Assembly: GCA_031761405.1 (NCBI GenBank)
Contig: JASEVX010000007.1
Span: 39,363,248-39,427,247 of the forward strand
Length of the DNA stretch: 64,000 bases
Origin: Serripes groenlandicus
Lineage: Eukaryota; Mollusca; Bivalvia; Cardiida; Cardiidae
Direction: 5' to 3'
Part shown: positions 11,988 through 26,900 of the stretch, piece after piece
Numbering within the stretch: position 1 is the first letter of the stretch
Layout of the letters: every line of letters starts with the position of its first letter
Position numbers and translations under genes: made by a program
The notes under the pieces: model-generated
What the model saw: the letters and a program-made list of their open reading frames with translations, nothing else
The model's database searches: none
Told to the model about the DNA's origin: nothing

Positions 11988-14900
11988 GTAAGTTAGAGTC
12001 CTGTATTATGTATCATGTTACCCATTACATGCATATCTATGCTATATGATAAGTGTACTTAAATTTCTAATGATTTTCTACTGTTTTCAATATATGTACA
12101 TGTACTCTCATTTATTGAGAATTTCCCTATTTTTGCTGAGATGTTTAACCCTTTCCCTCATATAGACGCTTTCTGATGCCTCTGCAGGAGACGGCTTTTT
12201 GAAAACATAGTGACAAAAGAAGAAATTGCTCAAAACGAGCAATTTCTCCTTTTGCCACAATGTTTTCCACTTTTAGTCATAGGTTATCCATTCAATTATA
12301 GAGATTTTCTATGTTTTGTGAAAATATGTTTAAAGTCGTCTGCTGCAGAATTGTCGTATGACGGAAAGGGTTGAGAGTGGTCTGCTGCAGATTTATTGTA
12401 TGCAGGAAAGGGTAAAGAGAAAAGGTTTGATTTCTTAAGCAGCCAGTTAATTTAAGACATAATAAGTAACCTATTGCCTTGGTGATGTAGTAATGGAGGG
12501 TCTGCCGCAAGTTCGATCCCCAGTCGGGTCATGCCAAAACTTAAAAAAAAAAGGGGTTATGACTTTCGCTCCTTGTTCCTAAGGACTGTGGGGTCGGCAT
12601 TATGACAGACTCGCTGGTTCCAGGAAATATGAAACTGTAGTACTGGTAACTTTTCTAAAAAAATGTCATGATATAATTGTAAAACTGTCGAAAGGGCCCC
12701 TGATATGTGTGAATTGTTCTTATCACATTCTTCCTTTTTCTTTATTTTGAGAGGAATCCGCTGTGGTCGAGTGGTTAGCGTCGGGGATTTTGAAACCGGA
12801 TGTCCCGGGTTCGATCCCCAGTCGCGGCACTACAGTCATGGTGGAGTGCCCTTGGGCAAGGCACATTTTCTAGCCTAGTACTGGTTTGTTTACCCAGGGA
12901 TCATGAATAATTAAAATTAATTGCGCGCTAAATGACCTTAGCTGTTGATGCGCCATAAAACAATATACATTAATTCATTCTTTATTTTGAGCTCAAGGGA
13001 TGGTACTTGAAAATTGAAGGATAGTCAAAAAAAAAATTGTAATTATACCACCTTCGAAGAAGAGGGGGTATATAGGAGTCACTGTGTCAGGCACTCTGTC
13101 GGTCGGTCGGTCAGTCGGAAGCCATATTTTGTCCGGCCTATTTCTTACAAACCACTGGGTGGAATTCAATAAAATTTTACATCAAGCTTCTACACCAAGA
13201 GGAGATGTGCATATCCTAAAGGGGTTACAATTGCATGATATTTTACAGAGTTATGGCCCTTTTATTAATTAAGTTATGGTGTAGGTCAAGGTGCTGTTTA
13301 GGGGGTATTTTGTCCAGCCTATTTCTTACAAACCACTGGGAGGAATTCAATAATTGCTGTTTAGGGGGTATTTATCATCTTCAGTGATAGTTCTAGATTA
13401 TTTTTTGAGCAGTGTCTTTGGAAATCCTACCTCGAGGCGCTTCTGAATATTGTATATTCATAAATACTATTCATGTCAGTATCTCAGAAGGTAGGTTTTC
13501 AAATGATGATTGTTTATTCCAGGAATGACGATGACTGGGAAGATAGTAAGGTTATTCTTGTGACCGGGAATAACCCACAGATCACATTACAACACCTGGT
13601 ACCCTACACTCCATATCAGGTCAGGGTTAGGGCTAAAAATGCGATGGGAAACAGTGAACCCAGTATATCAAGTAGTATCTTTATAACAGAACCAGAAGGT
13701 AAGATTAAACTTTACTTTTCACTAGTCTCTGAGAAGTTGATTTGCGAAAGGGTGTCGAGGTTTCCATTCCCAATTTCAATAGTCATGTTGACTCATGATG
13801 GAGTGACCTTAGGCAATGCACATTTCATTACCCTCATTGTGAGAAAAGGAGGACTTGCTCATTAACCCTTTCCCTCATATAAACGCTTTCTGACGCCTCT
13901 GCAGCAGACAGGTTTTTGAAAACATAGTGACAAAAGAAGAAATTGCACAAAACATGCAATTTCTCCTTTTGCCACAATGTTTTCCACTTTTCGTCTTAGT
14001 AACGTTATCCATTCAATTATGGAAATTTTCTATGTTTTGACAAAATACGTTCAAAGTCGTCTGCTGCAGAATTGTCGTATGAGGGAAAGGGTTAAGAGCT
14101 GCTGTTGTTATTTCTTATTTTATCCAAATGCACATTTTTGTCCTAAAATTCTAACTTGGATAAATTGTTTTTATTTTTGATAAATTTAGGTGCATGACAT
14201 GTTTGGTAATAAATAATTGAATTTATTTAAGTAAATTTAAGATGACGTATTTTTAATCCTTTCTAGCATGCAGACGCATTTTAACATATGTGATGTAGAT
14301 GTTTTTTAAAACATTATGTCAAATGGAGAAGTTGCTTATTATGAGTATTTTTTCCTTTCATCACAGTGTTTTCATCTCAATTAAATAACTACACCTTCTT
14401 TGAGGGTGTTTAGCCCTTTTGTTGCTTAGCTGTTTGCATAGTTGTCTGCTGCAGATTTGGTTTATGTGTTTATTATCAATATATAGATAAACATCATACT
14501 TGCCCTTCTGTTTTCAGATCCGTCTGTAGCTCCCAGAGGTTTGAATTACACGACCCCAGAGAGCACTAAAATAGAGTTAACCTGGACACCACCACCGGAT
14601 GAATCAGTCAATGGCATTGTCAAGGGATATATTATCAGTTATATAAAGCTTGGTACAGGGGAGAAATTTGAATTCACATTGGCTGACCCTGCAAGAGAAG
14701 TATGCATAATATGAAAAATAAGCTATTTCCCCATTACCATAATGTTCCTCTGTTTATCAAAAGAATATCTTCTAAATTTCTCGATCTTATTTTTTTTCTG
14801 CCATATTTATGAAGCTGATGACACAAAAAACATCTGATCTAGGTCAATCTTTTTTCTCAAATCTAACTTTTTGATACCAGGTTTTAACCCTCCCTTTCCA

Positions 14901-17900
14901 ACTTGCAGACAAATTTTAAATCAGTGTGGTGAAAGGAGCAATTGCTCATCATGATCAATCCTCTTTTTGTCACAATTTTTTCAATAAACATACTATCATT
15001 TATAGAGATTTTCCATATTTTTGCTGGGATATTTTTAAAGTTGTCTTCTGCAGATATATTGTATTCCTTTTAAGATATCTAATTTCTATTTGTTTTCAGC
15101 CATTAGTAGGTATATCAGATATTATGTGTCCATCCAAGTCAATTATTTTTGAAAACCGGATAGAAAATAAAGGCTTTGCTTTTAATGTTTGCATTTATGT
15201 CTACTGTAAGAACAACTTTATAAAATGCACCAGTTTCATAAATTAATAAATGAGCTTGACTTTTGGAGAAAGGTACATGTTGGCATTTATGAACAGTGTA
15301 ATCTTCTCAGTCTCCCCAGAATCTACATAAGTTGACCAAATACTCTTATAAGCTTATGTACATGCTGATATGGATCTACATTGTTCAAAACAAACAACAA
15401 GTTCCTTTCTCCAAGAACGGGCTCATATATGAACTCATTACTGTATAGGGTATATACAAGGTTTCCACAATATTTCCCTTTATTAGTCCCCTACCGGCGT
15501 GCCGAAGGGGACTATTAGGTTTGCACTCCGTCCGTCAGTCCGTCCGTCAGTCAGTCAGTCCGGCAAATCAGTTTTCCGCACGTTTTTATGCCCCCACGGA
15601 ATCTCCGATTCGGGGGGCATATAGTTTTTGGCCTGTCTGTTGGTCTGTCTGTTGGTCTGTCTGTTGGTCTGTCTGTCTGTCTGCACAAAAAAACCTTTAA
15701 CCTTGGCCATTACTTTTGAACCATAACAGGTACGGCTACCATATTTCACATGTGTATTCCTTGTGACATGACCTTTCTGTCAGTACCAACATTTTTGACC
15801 TTGCGACCTTGACCTTTGACCTAGAGGTTGCCATTCTCGAAAAAAACTTTAACCTTGGCCATTACTTTTGAACCATAACAGATACGGCTACCATATTTCA
15901 CATGTGTATTCCTTGTGACATGACCTTTCTGTCAGTACCAACATTTTTGACCTTGCGACCTTGACCTTTGACCTAGATGTTGCCATACTAAAAAAAAACT
16001 TTAACCTTGGCCATTTCTTTTGAACCATAACAGGTACGGCTACCATATTTCACATGTGTATTCCTTGTGACATGACCTTTCTGTCAGTACCAACATTTTT
16101 GACCTTGCGACCTTGACCTTTGACCTAGATGTTGCCATTCTCGAAAAAAACTTTAACCTTGGCCATTACTTTTGAACCATAACAGATACGGCTACCATAT
16201 TTCACATGTGTATTCCTTGTGACATGACCTTTCTGTCAGTACCAACATTTTTCACCTTGCGACCTTGACCTTGACCTAGATGTTGCCATTCTCGAAAAAA
16301 ACTTTAACCTTGGCCATTTCTTTTGAACCATAACAGGTATGGCTACCATATTTCACATGTGTATTCCTTGTGACATGACCTTTCTGTCAGTACCTTGCGA
16401 CCTTGACCTTGACCTAGATGTTGCCATTCTCGAAAAAAACTTTAACCTTGGCCATTACTTTTGAACCATAACAGGTATGGCTACCATATTTCACATGTCA
16501 GTACCAACATTTTTGACCTTGCGACCTTGACCTTTGACCTAGATGTTGCCATTCTCGAAAAAAACTTTAACCTTGGCCATTACTTTTGAACCATAACAGA
16601 TACGGCTACCATATTTCACATGTGTATTCCTTGTGACATGACCTTTCTGTCAGTACCAACATTTTTGACCTTGCGACCTTTACCTTTGACCTAGATGTTG
16701 TCATTCTCAATTTTTTTTTTAACCTTCCCCACTACTTTTGAACAATAACAGGTAATGCTACCATATTTCACATGTGTATACCTTGCGACCTTGACCTTTG
16801 ACCTAGATGTTGCCATTGGGGGGCATCAGTGTTTCACAAACACATCTTGTTTCTACATGCTTTGAGGTATTGAGCTGAAATTTTGTATATGCCTTTGTTA
16901 TCAAGTGTCACAGATCAAGTTCGCGTTTCCTGGGATTTCGTCAATTTTTTAATGAGTTATGCCCCTTTTTGGACTTAGAATATTCGTTTTCCGCATTTTT
17001 TTTCTACATGCTTTGAGGTATTCAGCTGAAATTTTGTATATGCCTCTGTAATCATGTGTCACAGATCAAGTTCGCGTTTCATGGGATTTCGTCAATTTTT
17101 TTATGAGTTATGCCCCTTTTTGGACTTAGAATATTAATAAGTCAAAACGTGCAAACCGGTAGGGGATTATGGTATTGCTTGCAATCCTACAGTTACTTGT
17201 TCTCAATTAAAACCTATGCTGTTGTACTCACAAGAATTGTCCACCTGGGGTGCGGGAGGTAGGGGGTACAATTCTCGGCTGGGTGATACCAAAGACTTTA
17301 AAAATGGTAGTAATGGCAGCCCTCATTGCTGCTCTGGTTGCTGGGTTAGCATTATGACTAACTGGCTGGTGTCAGGATAAATCGACCAACAGATGACTTA
17401 GTAAACACTTTTTAAAAAGTGTTGTAAACATTCTTGCAAATGGAGAAATTTCTCAAAAGTCGTCTGCAAGTAGAAAAGTGGTTAAAAAGAAAGAACCCTG
17501 TTTGAGGCAGATAAATACGAAATGAAAAATAAAATGTTGTACTTTCAGTCTGTGGTCATTGAGAAGTTAGAACCCTTTACGAATTACACAATATCTATTC
17601 TGATGTATAACGATATTGGGAACAGTCCCTCTGCCTTTATACATGTTACAACCGCTGAAGGAGGTAAGTTTAGCTTTCCAAAGATTTTTTTTCTTACAGA
17701 ATAAGCCCTTTCTCACATACAGTGAATTTGCAGTAGACGATTTTGAAAGCGTCCAGTCAAAACTGGAAAATCTCTATAAATAAAAGATTTAGTCAGGGAA
17801 TAGTTGAAAACATTGCGGCAAAAAGATAAATTACTTCTTATGAGCAATTAATCCTTTTGCCATAAGATTTACAATTTTATTTAATAATCATACTTTCTTT

Positions 17901-20900
17901 TTTTGAGGTGTGGATTATTTTTGCCTACATTTTTTCAAGTTTATCTTCTGCAGATTTGTTGTATGTGGGAAAGAGTTTAAAGCCATATTTATCTTCTGAG
18001 TGAGAGCACATTATGTATACTGTTGTTATATTGTAAATGTGCAAAGGCTTGGCTAAATTTGCACTGTTTGCATACACACCCTATTCCATTGGGTTCATGG
18101 CAAATTGCTGTATCTTTATGTTACAAGTATAACAGGATGTAGTTACAATTGTTTCGCTTGAAACACACAATTTGCCTGTTTAGGGCTAGAAGTAACCAGA
18201 CAGATACTTCCCTCAAACAAACTTAGAACATTTGACTTTTTTAATGCACTATTAGGCTAGAGGTAATAATACAGGACTACATTACAGTTTTAGCTGAGCC
18301 CCGATAGCTCAGTCAAGTAATAAGGCGAGCTGTCAATCCATGGGTTGTGAGTTCAAACCCAAGTTTTGCAAACATTAATTCCCACGTTTAACAAAAGTCA
18401 AAGTGACAGGCCTCATTTGTCTTCCACCAATGGGCTAACAGTCTATGTGGAAAAGCAGCCTGTTGCTTGGAAATACTGTCACATTAGTTGGTGTACTTGC
18501 CACCATGATATGACTGAAAAATTGCTTTCAGTTTAATTAGAGTTGTTTTTGTAGTTATTGTTGATTTGTAGAGAAAGGACAATTGACATGAAACAGAAAG
18601 TAATAAAAATAACCATTCATTTTGAAAGTAAATATCGTGAATCAGAAAAGAAAAGTGGCATTTAAAAACTGACTTAAGTTGAAAATCAGATGTGGAAGAT
18701 TGGGGAAGGTGTTTTACAAGTGCAACATGTTAACCCTTTCCTACATACAGATACATTTTAACATATCTGTAGCAGACATTTTTAGCTCGCCTATTCGAAA
18801 AAATAGGGGAGCTTATGTTATCACCCCGGCGTTGGCGTTGGCGTCCGCGTTGCCAGCTTGGTCAAACCTTTGCGTGCAAGGCCTTTTCTCAGACACTGTG
18901 TATGCTGTTGCTTTGAAACTTCACACACTTATTCAGGATCATTAGGGGACCTTGTATGTCAAGTCCCATAACTCTGGAATGGATTTTGACTGAATTGTGC
19001 CCCTTTTTGGACTTAGAAATTTGGTCAAACCTTTGCATGCAAGGCCTTTTCTCAGACACTGTGTATGCTGTTGCTTTCAAACTTCACACACTTATTCAGG
19101 GTCATTAGGGGACCTTGTATGTCAAGTCCCATAACTCTGGAATTGATTTTGACTGAATTGTGCCCCTTTTTGGACTTAGAAATTTGGTCAAACCTTTGCA
19201 TGCAAGGCCTTTTCTCAGACACTGTGTATGCTGTTGCTTTCAAACTTCACACACTTATTCAGGGTCATTATGGGACCTAGTATGTCAAGTCCCATAACTC
19301 TGGAATGGATTTTGACTGAATTGTGCCCCTTTTTCGACTTAGAAATTTGGTCAAACCTTTGCGTGCAAGGCCTTTTCTCAGACACTGTGTATGCTGTTGC
19401 TTTGAAACTTCACACACTTATTCAGGATCATTAGGGGACCTTGTATGTCAAGTCCCATAACTCTGGAATGGATTTTGACTGAATTGTGCCCCTTTTTGGA
19501 CTTAGAAATTTGGTCAAACCTTTGCGTGCAAGGCCTTTTCTCAGACACTGTGTATGCTGTTGCTTTCAAACTTCACACACTTATTCAGGGTCATTAGGGG
19601 ACCTTGTATGTCAAGTCCCATAACTCTGGAATGGATTTTTTTCAAACATTTGGATTTTTTTCTTTTTCTTTTCTTGTATTTTTCAATTTTGCGTTTAGCT
19701 CAACGTTAAAGTTTCGATTTTTTTTTTTCTCAATAAGTACTGGTTCTAGGGCTTTCATATTTTTTGGGGTAAAACATTTTTTTTTTGCTGGATTTTGAAA
19801 ATTGGGCATAGCTTCTTCATATTTTGTTGGATTAATTTCATTTTTTTTTTTTTAATTTTCTTGTATATTTGAACTTTGAGCATTATTTTTTTTTTTTTTT
19901 TTTTTTTCTTGAATTTTGGAACTTTGTGTTCAGCTCAATTTTTTTTTTTAAATTTCTTGTATTTTTTTTTTTTTTTTTTTATTATTTCTTGTTTAAAAAT
20001 AATTGTGTTTAGCTCAATGTTAGAGTTTTGTTTACTTTTTGTCTTTTACACTTGCCTTGATAGTGAAAGCAGGGGACACAGTGAGACATTTAATTACGCG
20101 TAATTCTTGTCTTTCTTTTGTAAATTCAATTTAAATTATTCCACTTTTGGATTTTGGACTTTATACCCATGCTATAACTGTTCTGAAGTAGGCCCTGATA
20201 GACGATATCCCTGATAGGCGAGCTATATTGTCCTCCGACAACTCTTGTTAAACATTGTAATTAAATGGAGAAATTGCTCATCAGGAATATAATAAGTATA
20301 TATACCTTTGTCTTTAGAGATATTCTATATTTGTGCCTATTATTTTCAATGTCGCCTTCTTCAAATTTAAAAAGTTTACAATTTGTATGATATCTAATAT
20401 CTTTTTCTGTATTATACAGTAAGCTTTAACATGATATCACATATTGACTTAAAAAGAATATTATTTTAATTTTGATGAAAAAATATCTGAATTACTAGTT
20501 TCAAACATAGCAGAATTAAAAACATCTTGAGATAATAATGAAGAAAATACAGATACGTTAGCCTACGCAAGAAAAAAGGTACAAGTTGGCAATTCTGAAC
20601 ACTGTAGATTAAGATCAGCATTTATGTCTGCTCAGTCCTATATAATTTTCAAACAAGCATAATTTATGTAAGTTTAATAAAATATGAGAACAGTTGAGAT
20701 CTTGATCAGACTGTGAACCATTGCTGTGGGTTCTCAACAGAATGCTTGTGCAGAGTCCATTGTTTTGAGTTTGCAAAACAAACAATGGTTTTAACCCTTT
20801 ACCATATTCAACAAAATAGCAGCAGATGACTTAACAAAACAACTGGTTAAAAACCTCTCTAAATGGAAGTTTAATCATTGAATGGAGCTAAAAACATTGT

Positions 20901-23900
20901 GGCAAAGGGAGAAATTGCTTTACACAAGGGATAACCAGCAAATTCTCCTTTTGCCACCGTGTTTTCAAAAGTCATCTGCTACAGATGTGTCGAAATATGT
21001 CCATAAGTGGGAAAGGGTAAAATAAGTAATTAGAGAGATATTGTGGAACAAAGACCAGTTAACCCCCTCACCTATTATTGGGGTTTATTTTCGTCACATG
21101 AGCTACTGACAGTCATGTGCCCAATACACATCTATTGATAGGGTTGTGGGAAAAAATACTCTTACTTTTATTGTAGTAACATGTTGAATGTAATTATTAC
21201 ATGTGAAAAATCATGTAAGTCAACGTTGTTTATAAATCTACACTTTGCCATCATTTTAAAATTATACAAATTTATTCTCTACACTCTGCAGGGGTCAAGT
21301 TCAGGTTAAAAATGTCGCAAATCTCTCTAAATGCAAATGTTATTTTACAAAATCTTTTACAAAATTACACACTCATTTCTCCATATCCATGTTATGCATT
21401 TATTATCTGTTATAATTTCTCAGTGCCGGATAAACCCAGAATACTCCACTGTTCGGAAACCAAATCCACCTCCTTCGTCGTGAACTGGGAGGCACCGAAA
21501 GTAGAGAATGGTATATTGAAGAACTACCAGCTGCAGTGGATACGGGAGAACATCTACAAAACGAGAATAATCACAGGACATTTGACCAACCCTATGTCCG
21601 CTAAAATAAGTAGTCTAGGTAAGTTGCAACTGCTGTCATTGGATTCTTTAACACCCCTTTCCCATATGCAACACATCTGCAACAGACAACTTTGAAATAA
21701 TCAGGGGGGGGGGGGGGGGGGGGAAATATAGAAAAACATTTAAAAATGAAAGTGAAATTATTGGAATGAGCAATTTTTTCCCTTTTGCCAAAGTGGTTTC
21801 AAATGTTGATGGCTGTAGATGCCTCGAAATATGTCTGCATGCAGGAATTGGATAATGCATTTACCTTCCCGGTCATCTGTCTGTCATGCTTTTGACTTAT
21901 TTGCAGGCGACACATGCATTTAACTGTGATTGCTTTCCCACATACAGATGCTTTCTGGCACATCTGCTGATGACAACTTTAGAAAACATTGTGGTAAAAG
22001 GATAAATTGCTCATATTGAGTTTTCAAACCTATTCAAATTTTTACTTGATTTTTCATATTTTTGTTGAGATTTTTTTAAAGTAGTCTGTATGTGGGAAAG
22101 GGTTCACAACTATCTTCCGAATCTTTACCCTTTCCCACATGCATTTGACTGAAGACGCATCTGCAGCAGACAACTTATTGTGTGAAGCCATTGTATATAA
22201 GCGTTTAATGAAGCAAAAATGGGATTGTTCATTTCTGGACATTTCTGGACAAATAAAAAACATTGCCAATACGGAAAACAGCCTTGTGTAAGATGCCTCA
22301 ATATTGGTCTACATGTGGGTAAGGGTTAACCCTTTCCCACATACAATACATTAGCAGCAGACGACTTTAACCCTTTCCCTCATATAGACGCTTTCTGACG
22401 CCTCTGCCGCAGACGGCTTTTTGAAAACATAGTGACAAAAGAACGTGCAATTTCTCCTTTTGCCACAATGTTTTCCACTTTTTGTCATGGGTTATCCATT
22501 CAATTATGGAGATTTTTTATTTTTTGACAAAAGACGTCTGCTGCAGAATTGCCGTATGAGGGAAAGGGTTAAAACAACTCAACAATAATATGGAAAATCT
22601 CCCTTATTGAAAACGTACGGATAATTATTGAATAGAGTTGAAAGTGTCAGAAAGCATCAAAATGAGGGAAAGGGTTCAGACAAATGCCTTGACATGCAAG
22701 GAAATTAATGTGCATTCATAATAACCATACAGGAAAATAAAAAAATAACAGCTGCATGTTGTATTTATGCATTGCTTTGACCTATTTAATCATACATGTA
22801 AGCAGAATCTATTTTTCTCCAACATGACTAAACATGCTATTTGTCATTCAGGAAATAGAACAATAAGTAAACATTTTGTTTCTTGGTTTTATGATTTGAG
22901 AAGTTCATAAAGTGTAAAATGACAAATGTTGGAAATTATTTTCATTCATATTTATTATGAATGTAGCTGCCAGTAAAAAAAAAAAGAGGAGCAAGCATAA
23001 GACCTGTACACTTGCATGTATAACACTGTTAGAATAACAAACTGAAGACTTTTTGTTTGATTACTGTAGAATGGATTAAATATGTGAAAGTTATAGCAGA
23101 ATATGTTGACATGCGAATTTAAACGCTTCTGTTTTAAAAGAGAGATGTATAAATTACTTGTTAATCAGACCGGAAATATGTCGGACAAAGTTATTTTGAA
23201 ATGTGAAATGTGTGTGTCCTCGTCTTGTATTACAAACCTTTTTCTAAGTTTTGTTCTGAATTCTAAATAAGGTGTTGTAAAACAGGTCTATCAGACTAGA
23301 GACATTCTCTCTTTTATTAACCATTTCCCACCTACGACAATTCTGCAGCAGTACTGAAAACCTAAAACAAATTAAGGTATAATAACTGCAATAAAGTTAA
23401 AAACATCTGCTGCAGATACATCAAAATGTATCAACCCTTTTGAAAGAAATTGACAAAAACATGGAAAGTCTCTATAAGAAAGTTTTATTATCAAATAGGG
23501 TTTTAACCCTTTCCCTCATACGACAATTCTGCAGCAGACGACTTTGAACATATTTTATCAAAAAATAGATTTTTTTTATAATTGAATGGATAACCTATGA
23601 CTAAAAGTGGAAAACATTGTGGCAAAAGGAGAAATTGCTCGTTTTGAGCAATTTCTTCTTTTGTCACTATGTTTTCAAAAAGCCGTCTGCTGCAGAGGCG
23701 TCAGAAAGCGTCTATATGAGGGAAAGGGTTAAGCATTTTCTCCTTTTGCCACAATGTTATTTATCAAAGGTCAGCTGCTGCAGAGGCGTCAGAAAGTGTA
23801 TTGTGGGAAAGGGTTCAGCAATTATTCCCTTTGTTGTTAAAACTCAAAATAATGGTCTGACTGAGACAATTTACTCAATTACCCACCGTATAGGGCTTTG

Positions 23901-26900
23901 AGGTTAAAAATGGTGTTTCTGAACACATGATTTACAGTTTTGATGAAGTACTCCAGCCACAAATCCTTATCTCTTTCCCACATACAATGAATCTGCAGAG
24001 ATGACATTGGAAATTTCTAAGCACTACTATGATAAAATGTATATAGATGAAGACATAGTTATTGAAAAGAGTTGAAAACATTGTGGCAAAAGGCGTAATT
24101 GCTCATTAAGATGCATCTGAATGTGGGAAAGGATTAATTAATTTGTTGTTCATTCTTTTAACGACAGAACCATACACAAGTTATACGTTACGAGTGAGGG
24201 CAGAGACTGGGGGTGGATACAGCGATTATAGCAACGATTTTCCTGCAGTCACAGACGTAACAGGTAGGGTCAATTACACCATAGCTATTGCAAGGATTTT
24301 CTAACCATTTTTAGCTCCACAGTCAAGCTAATGTTATGGCGAATTGTCCGAGAGTGCGTGCTTCCGTGCGTCAACCCGGCCGGGTAGCTCAATTGGTAGC
24401 GTATCTGACTCGTGATCTGGAGGTCACGGGTTCGATACCCGGTTGCGGCGACATTCTTTCGGGCGATGTTTTCCATTGCCTCTCACCTCTGATCTATGTG
24501 AGAAAGTAGTCAGTGGCTTCGAAAGAATGTTGTGTAAGTACTGGTGTGAGAAAGCCAGGAAAACATGGGTAGGTGCACTGACCGCCGTGATATGACCAAA
24601 GCTGTTGAAAGCGGCGTTAAACTCCAAACAAACAAAGCTTCCGTGCGTCAACTTTTTGCTTCAAACGACTTCTCCCTAACCACTTTGTCAATTTAGATGA
24701 AACTTCATAGGAAGCATCATCTCCATGTCCTCTCCTAAATTCCTTCATTTTTTAGTTCTACTGGCCAAAGGCCAGAAGGGCTTATGTCGTGGCGATTTGT
24801 CCGTCCGTCGTGCGTCCGTCCGTAAACAATTTCTTGTTAACACGATACAGTCTTCACTTTTAATTGTATCTCAACCAAACTTATACAGTAGTTAGATATC
24901 CATAAGAGCTCGGTTCCTTTCGAAAACCAGCAAGATCCGCCCATGCATGACTGGATTATGGCCCTTGAAATGGTCAAAATTGCTATAAAAGAGCTTGTTA
25001 ACACGATACAGTCTTCACTTTTGATTGTATCTCAACCAAACTTATACAGTAGTTAGATATCCATGAGAGCTCGGTTCCTTATGAAACCAGCAAGATCTGC
25101 CCATGCATGTCTGGATTATGGCCCTTGAAATGGTGTGAGAAAGCCTGTAAAGACATTAACAGGTGAACTGGCCGCTGTGATATGAATTGTTGAAAACGAT
25201 ATTACACTCCAATTAACCCTTTCCCTCATATAGACGCTTTCTGACGCCTCTGCAGCAGATGGCTTTTTGAAAACATAGTGACAAAAGAAGAAATTGCACA
25301 AAACGTTCGCTGCAGAATTGTTGTATCAGTGAAAGGGTTAATATAAAAATCAATCAATTGTTTTAATTTTAGGTCCAAGTGAACCAACCGAAGTCAACGT
25401 TACAGTATTGTCTCCCAAAGACATATTTCTACACTGGAAGAAGCCGAGAAAAAAATATAAAAATATAGATTCCTACTTCATCAAGTACTGGAGTGTTAAT
25501 GGAGATGGAGTTCGAGGGGAGGTCGTCGCTGAAGGTTTTCAGTATGAGGTATGTTTTATTATATAAACCACAGGCTGAGATAAGGTGAAATAGACTGACC
25601 TTTACCTCGCAATATCTCTCTTATTAATAGCTAAAACCCTATTATGTTGTTCTCGGTAAAGTTGTGTCACTGAGACGATTCTTTTGAGTTCAGCCAGCAT
25701 GGGGTTTTCTCTTTCCCACATGCAAATGCTTTTTTAGCATCGGCAGCAGACAACTTTTGAAAACATTGTGGTAATTGTAGAAATTGCTCAGAATGGGCAA
25801 ATTCTCCTTTTAATCACAATGTTTTCATGTTTACAACTCTTTTCAGTTAATATAGTTTCATTTATAAAGATTTTCCATATTTTTGTCTAGATGTTTTCAG
25901 AGTCATCTGCTGCAGATTTGTAATGGATGTTTGACCAATGCTAGAGAAAAACCAATCTATTAACCCTTTCCCTCACACAATAAATCTGCAGCAGGCGAAT
26001 TTGAAAATGTTTGGGCTTAAATGTGGTAAATTTCTACATAAGTAAGAATAATCATTGCATAGAGATGAAAAGACTGTTGCAAAAGGATAAAATGCTCCTT
26101 TGCCACAATGTTTTCATAACATGTCTGCTGCAGAAGACATGCATCATTCGTCTTCCATCAATGGGCTAAGTCTATGCGGAAAAGCAGCCAGTTTCTTGGG
26201 AAGATTGTTGTGTGGAGTACTGGTGTGAGATAACCAGGAAATGCATGAGTAGGTGAACTGGCCGTGATATAACTGAAAAATTGTTAAAAACAGCGTTAAA
26301 CCCCAATTAATCAACTGCTGCAGAATAATCAAAATGTATGTGCATGTTTGAATGGGTTAATGCAAAGAGTAGTTAAATACTTACCTGTGTGGAACCGTGC
26401 AAACAGAGCAAAGCATGGACTTCAGGTTGATATTGGGGCTACATTGGGTGCAAATAACTGATAGGTTTTGCTAAAGCATGACTTGTATTTTGCCATGTAA
26501 ACAAATCCCTTTTCTTTAAGCAACATGTGAGAGTAAACTATGGAAAAGGTTAAGATTACATTCGTCAATTTGGGTTGTCTTTGCTAATAGTTATGACTAA
26601 GATGATGAATTACCACACTGATTAAGGGTTGCATGGCCAATTGATTGTCTTGTCACTTTCCAACATACAACAAGTCAGCACCGGACGAATTTTAATACCT
26701 TGTGCCAAATATTGAAAATCTCTGAAATTGTAAGTTTATTTATTGGATGGAGTTGGAAATATTGTGGCAAATGGAAAAATTGCTCATTCTTCTTCTCCGA
26801 AAGTGTCAGGCCGATTTTCAAATAATTTTGTAGAAATGTTCCTAGAGTGACCCTCTATCAGATTCCTTCAAGCCATGTTCATTGGTTGGAAACTATGACT

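Larger units (their letters stand above)
14254..18000. repeat. Old MITE copies, third cluster
   Basis: Copies at about 14254-14470 (ending just before the FN3-2 acceptor region), 14884-15062 and 17703-17978 (starting about 40 bases after the FN3-2 second exon). Confidence 0.72.
20793..24138. repeat. Old MITE copies, fourth cluster
   Basis: Copies at about 20793-21021, 21652-21858 (with poly-G), 21930-22106, 22126-22330, 23316-23440 and 23966-24138. The old copy broken by the element at 18784 spans about 18730-20370. 22680-23315 shows nothing recognisable. Confidence 0.72.

Noticed and set aside
13473..13865. A 130-codon frame starting at ATG 13473
   Set aside because: The real coding part is exon 2 (13523-13698); bases before and after belong to introns, and the frame ends at a MITE.
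18889..19569. Repeated 63-residue frames on the minus strand and related plus-strand frames
   Set aside because: They are translations of the 163-base tandem unit, whose period is not a multiple of three, so no continuous repeat protein can be made.
19640..20130. T-rich stretch as a possible poly(A)-tailed retrocopy on the minus strand
   Set aside because: It is an internal T-rich part of the HINE-like element at 18784-20249; similar T-rich units occur at 53.5 and 57.2 kb.
24376..24450. Possible functional tRNA gene (good A and B boxes)
   Set aside because: The anticodon stem does not pair, and the sequence continues into a SINE body and tail bounded by a 16-bp target duplication.
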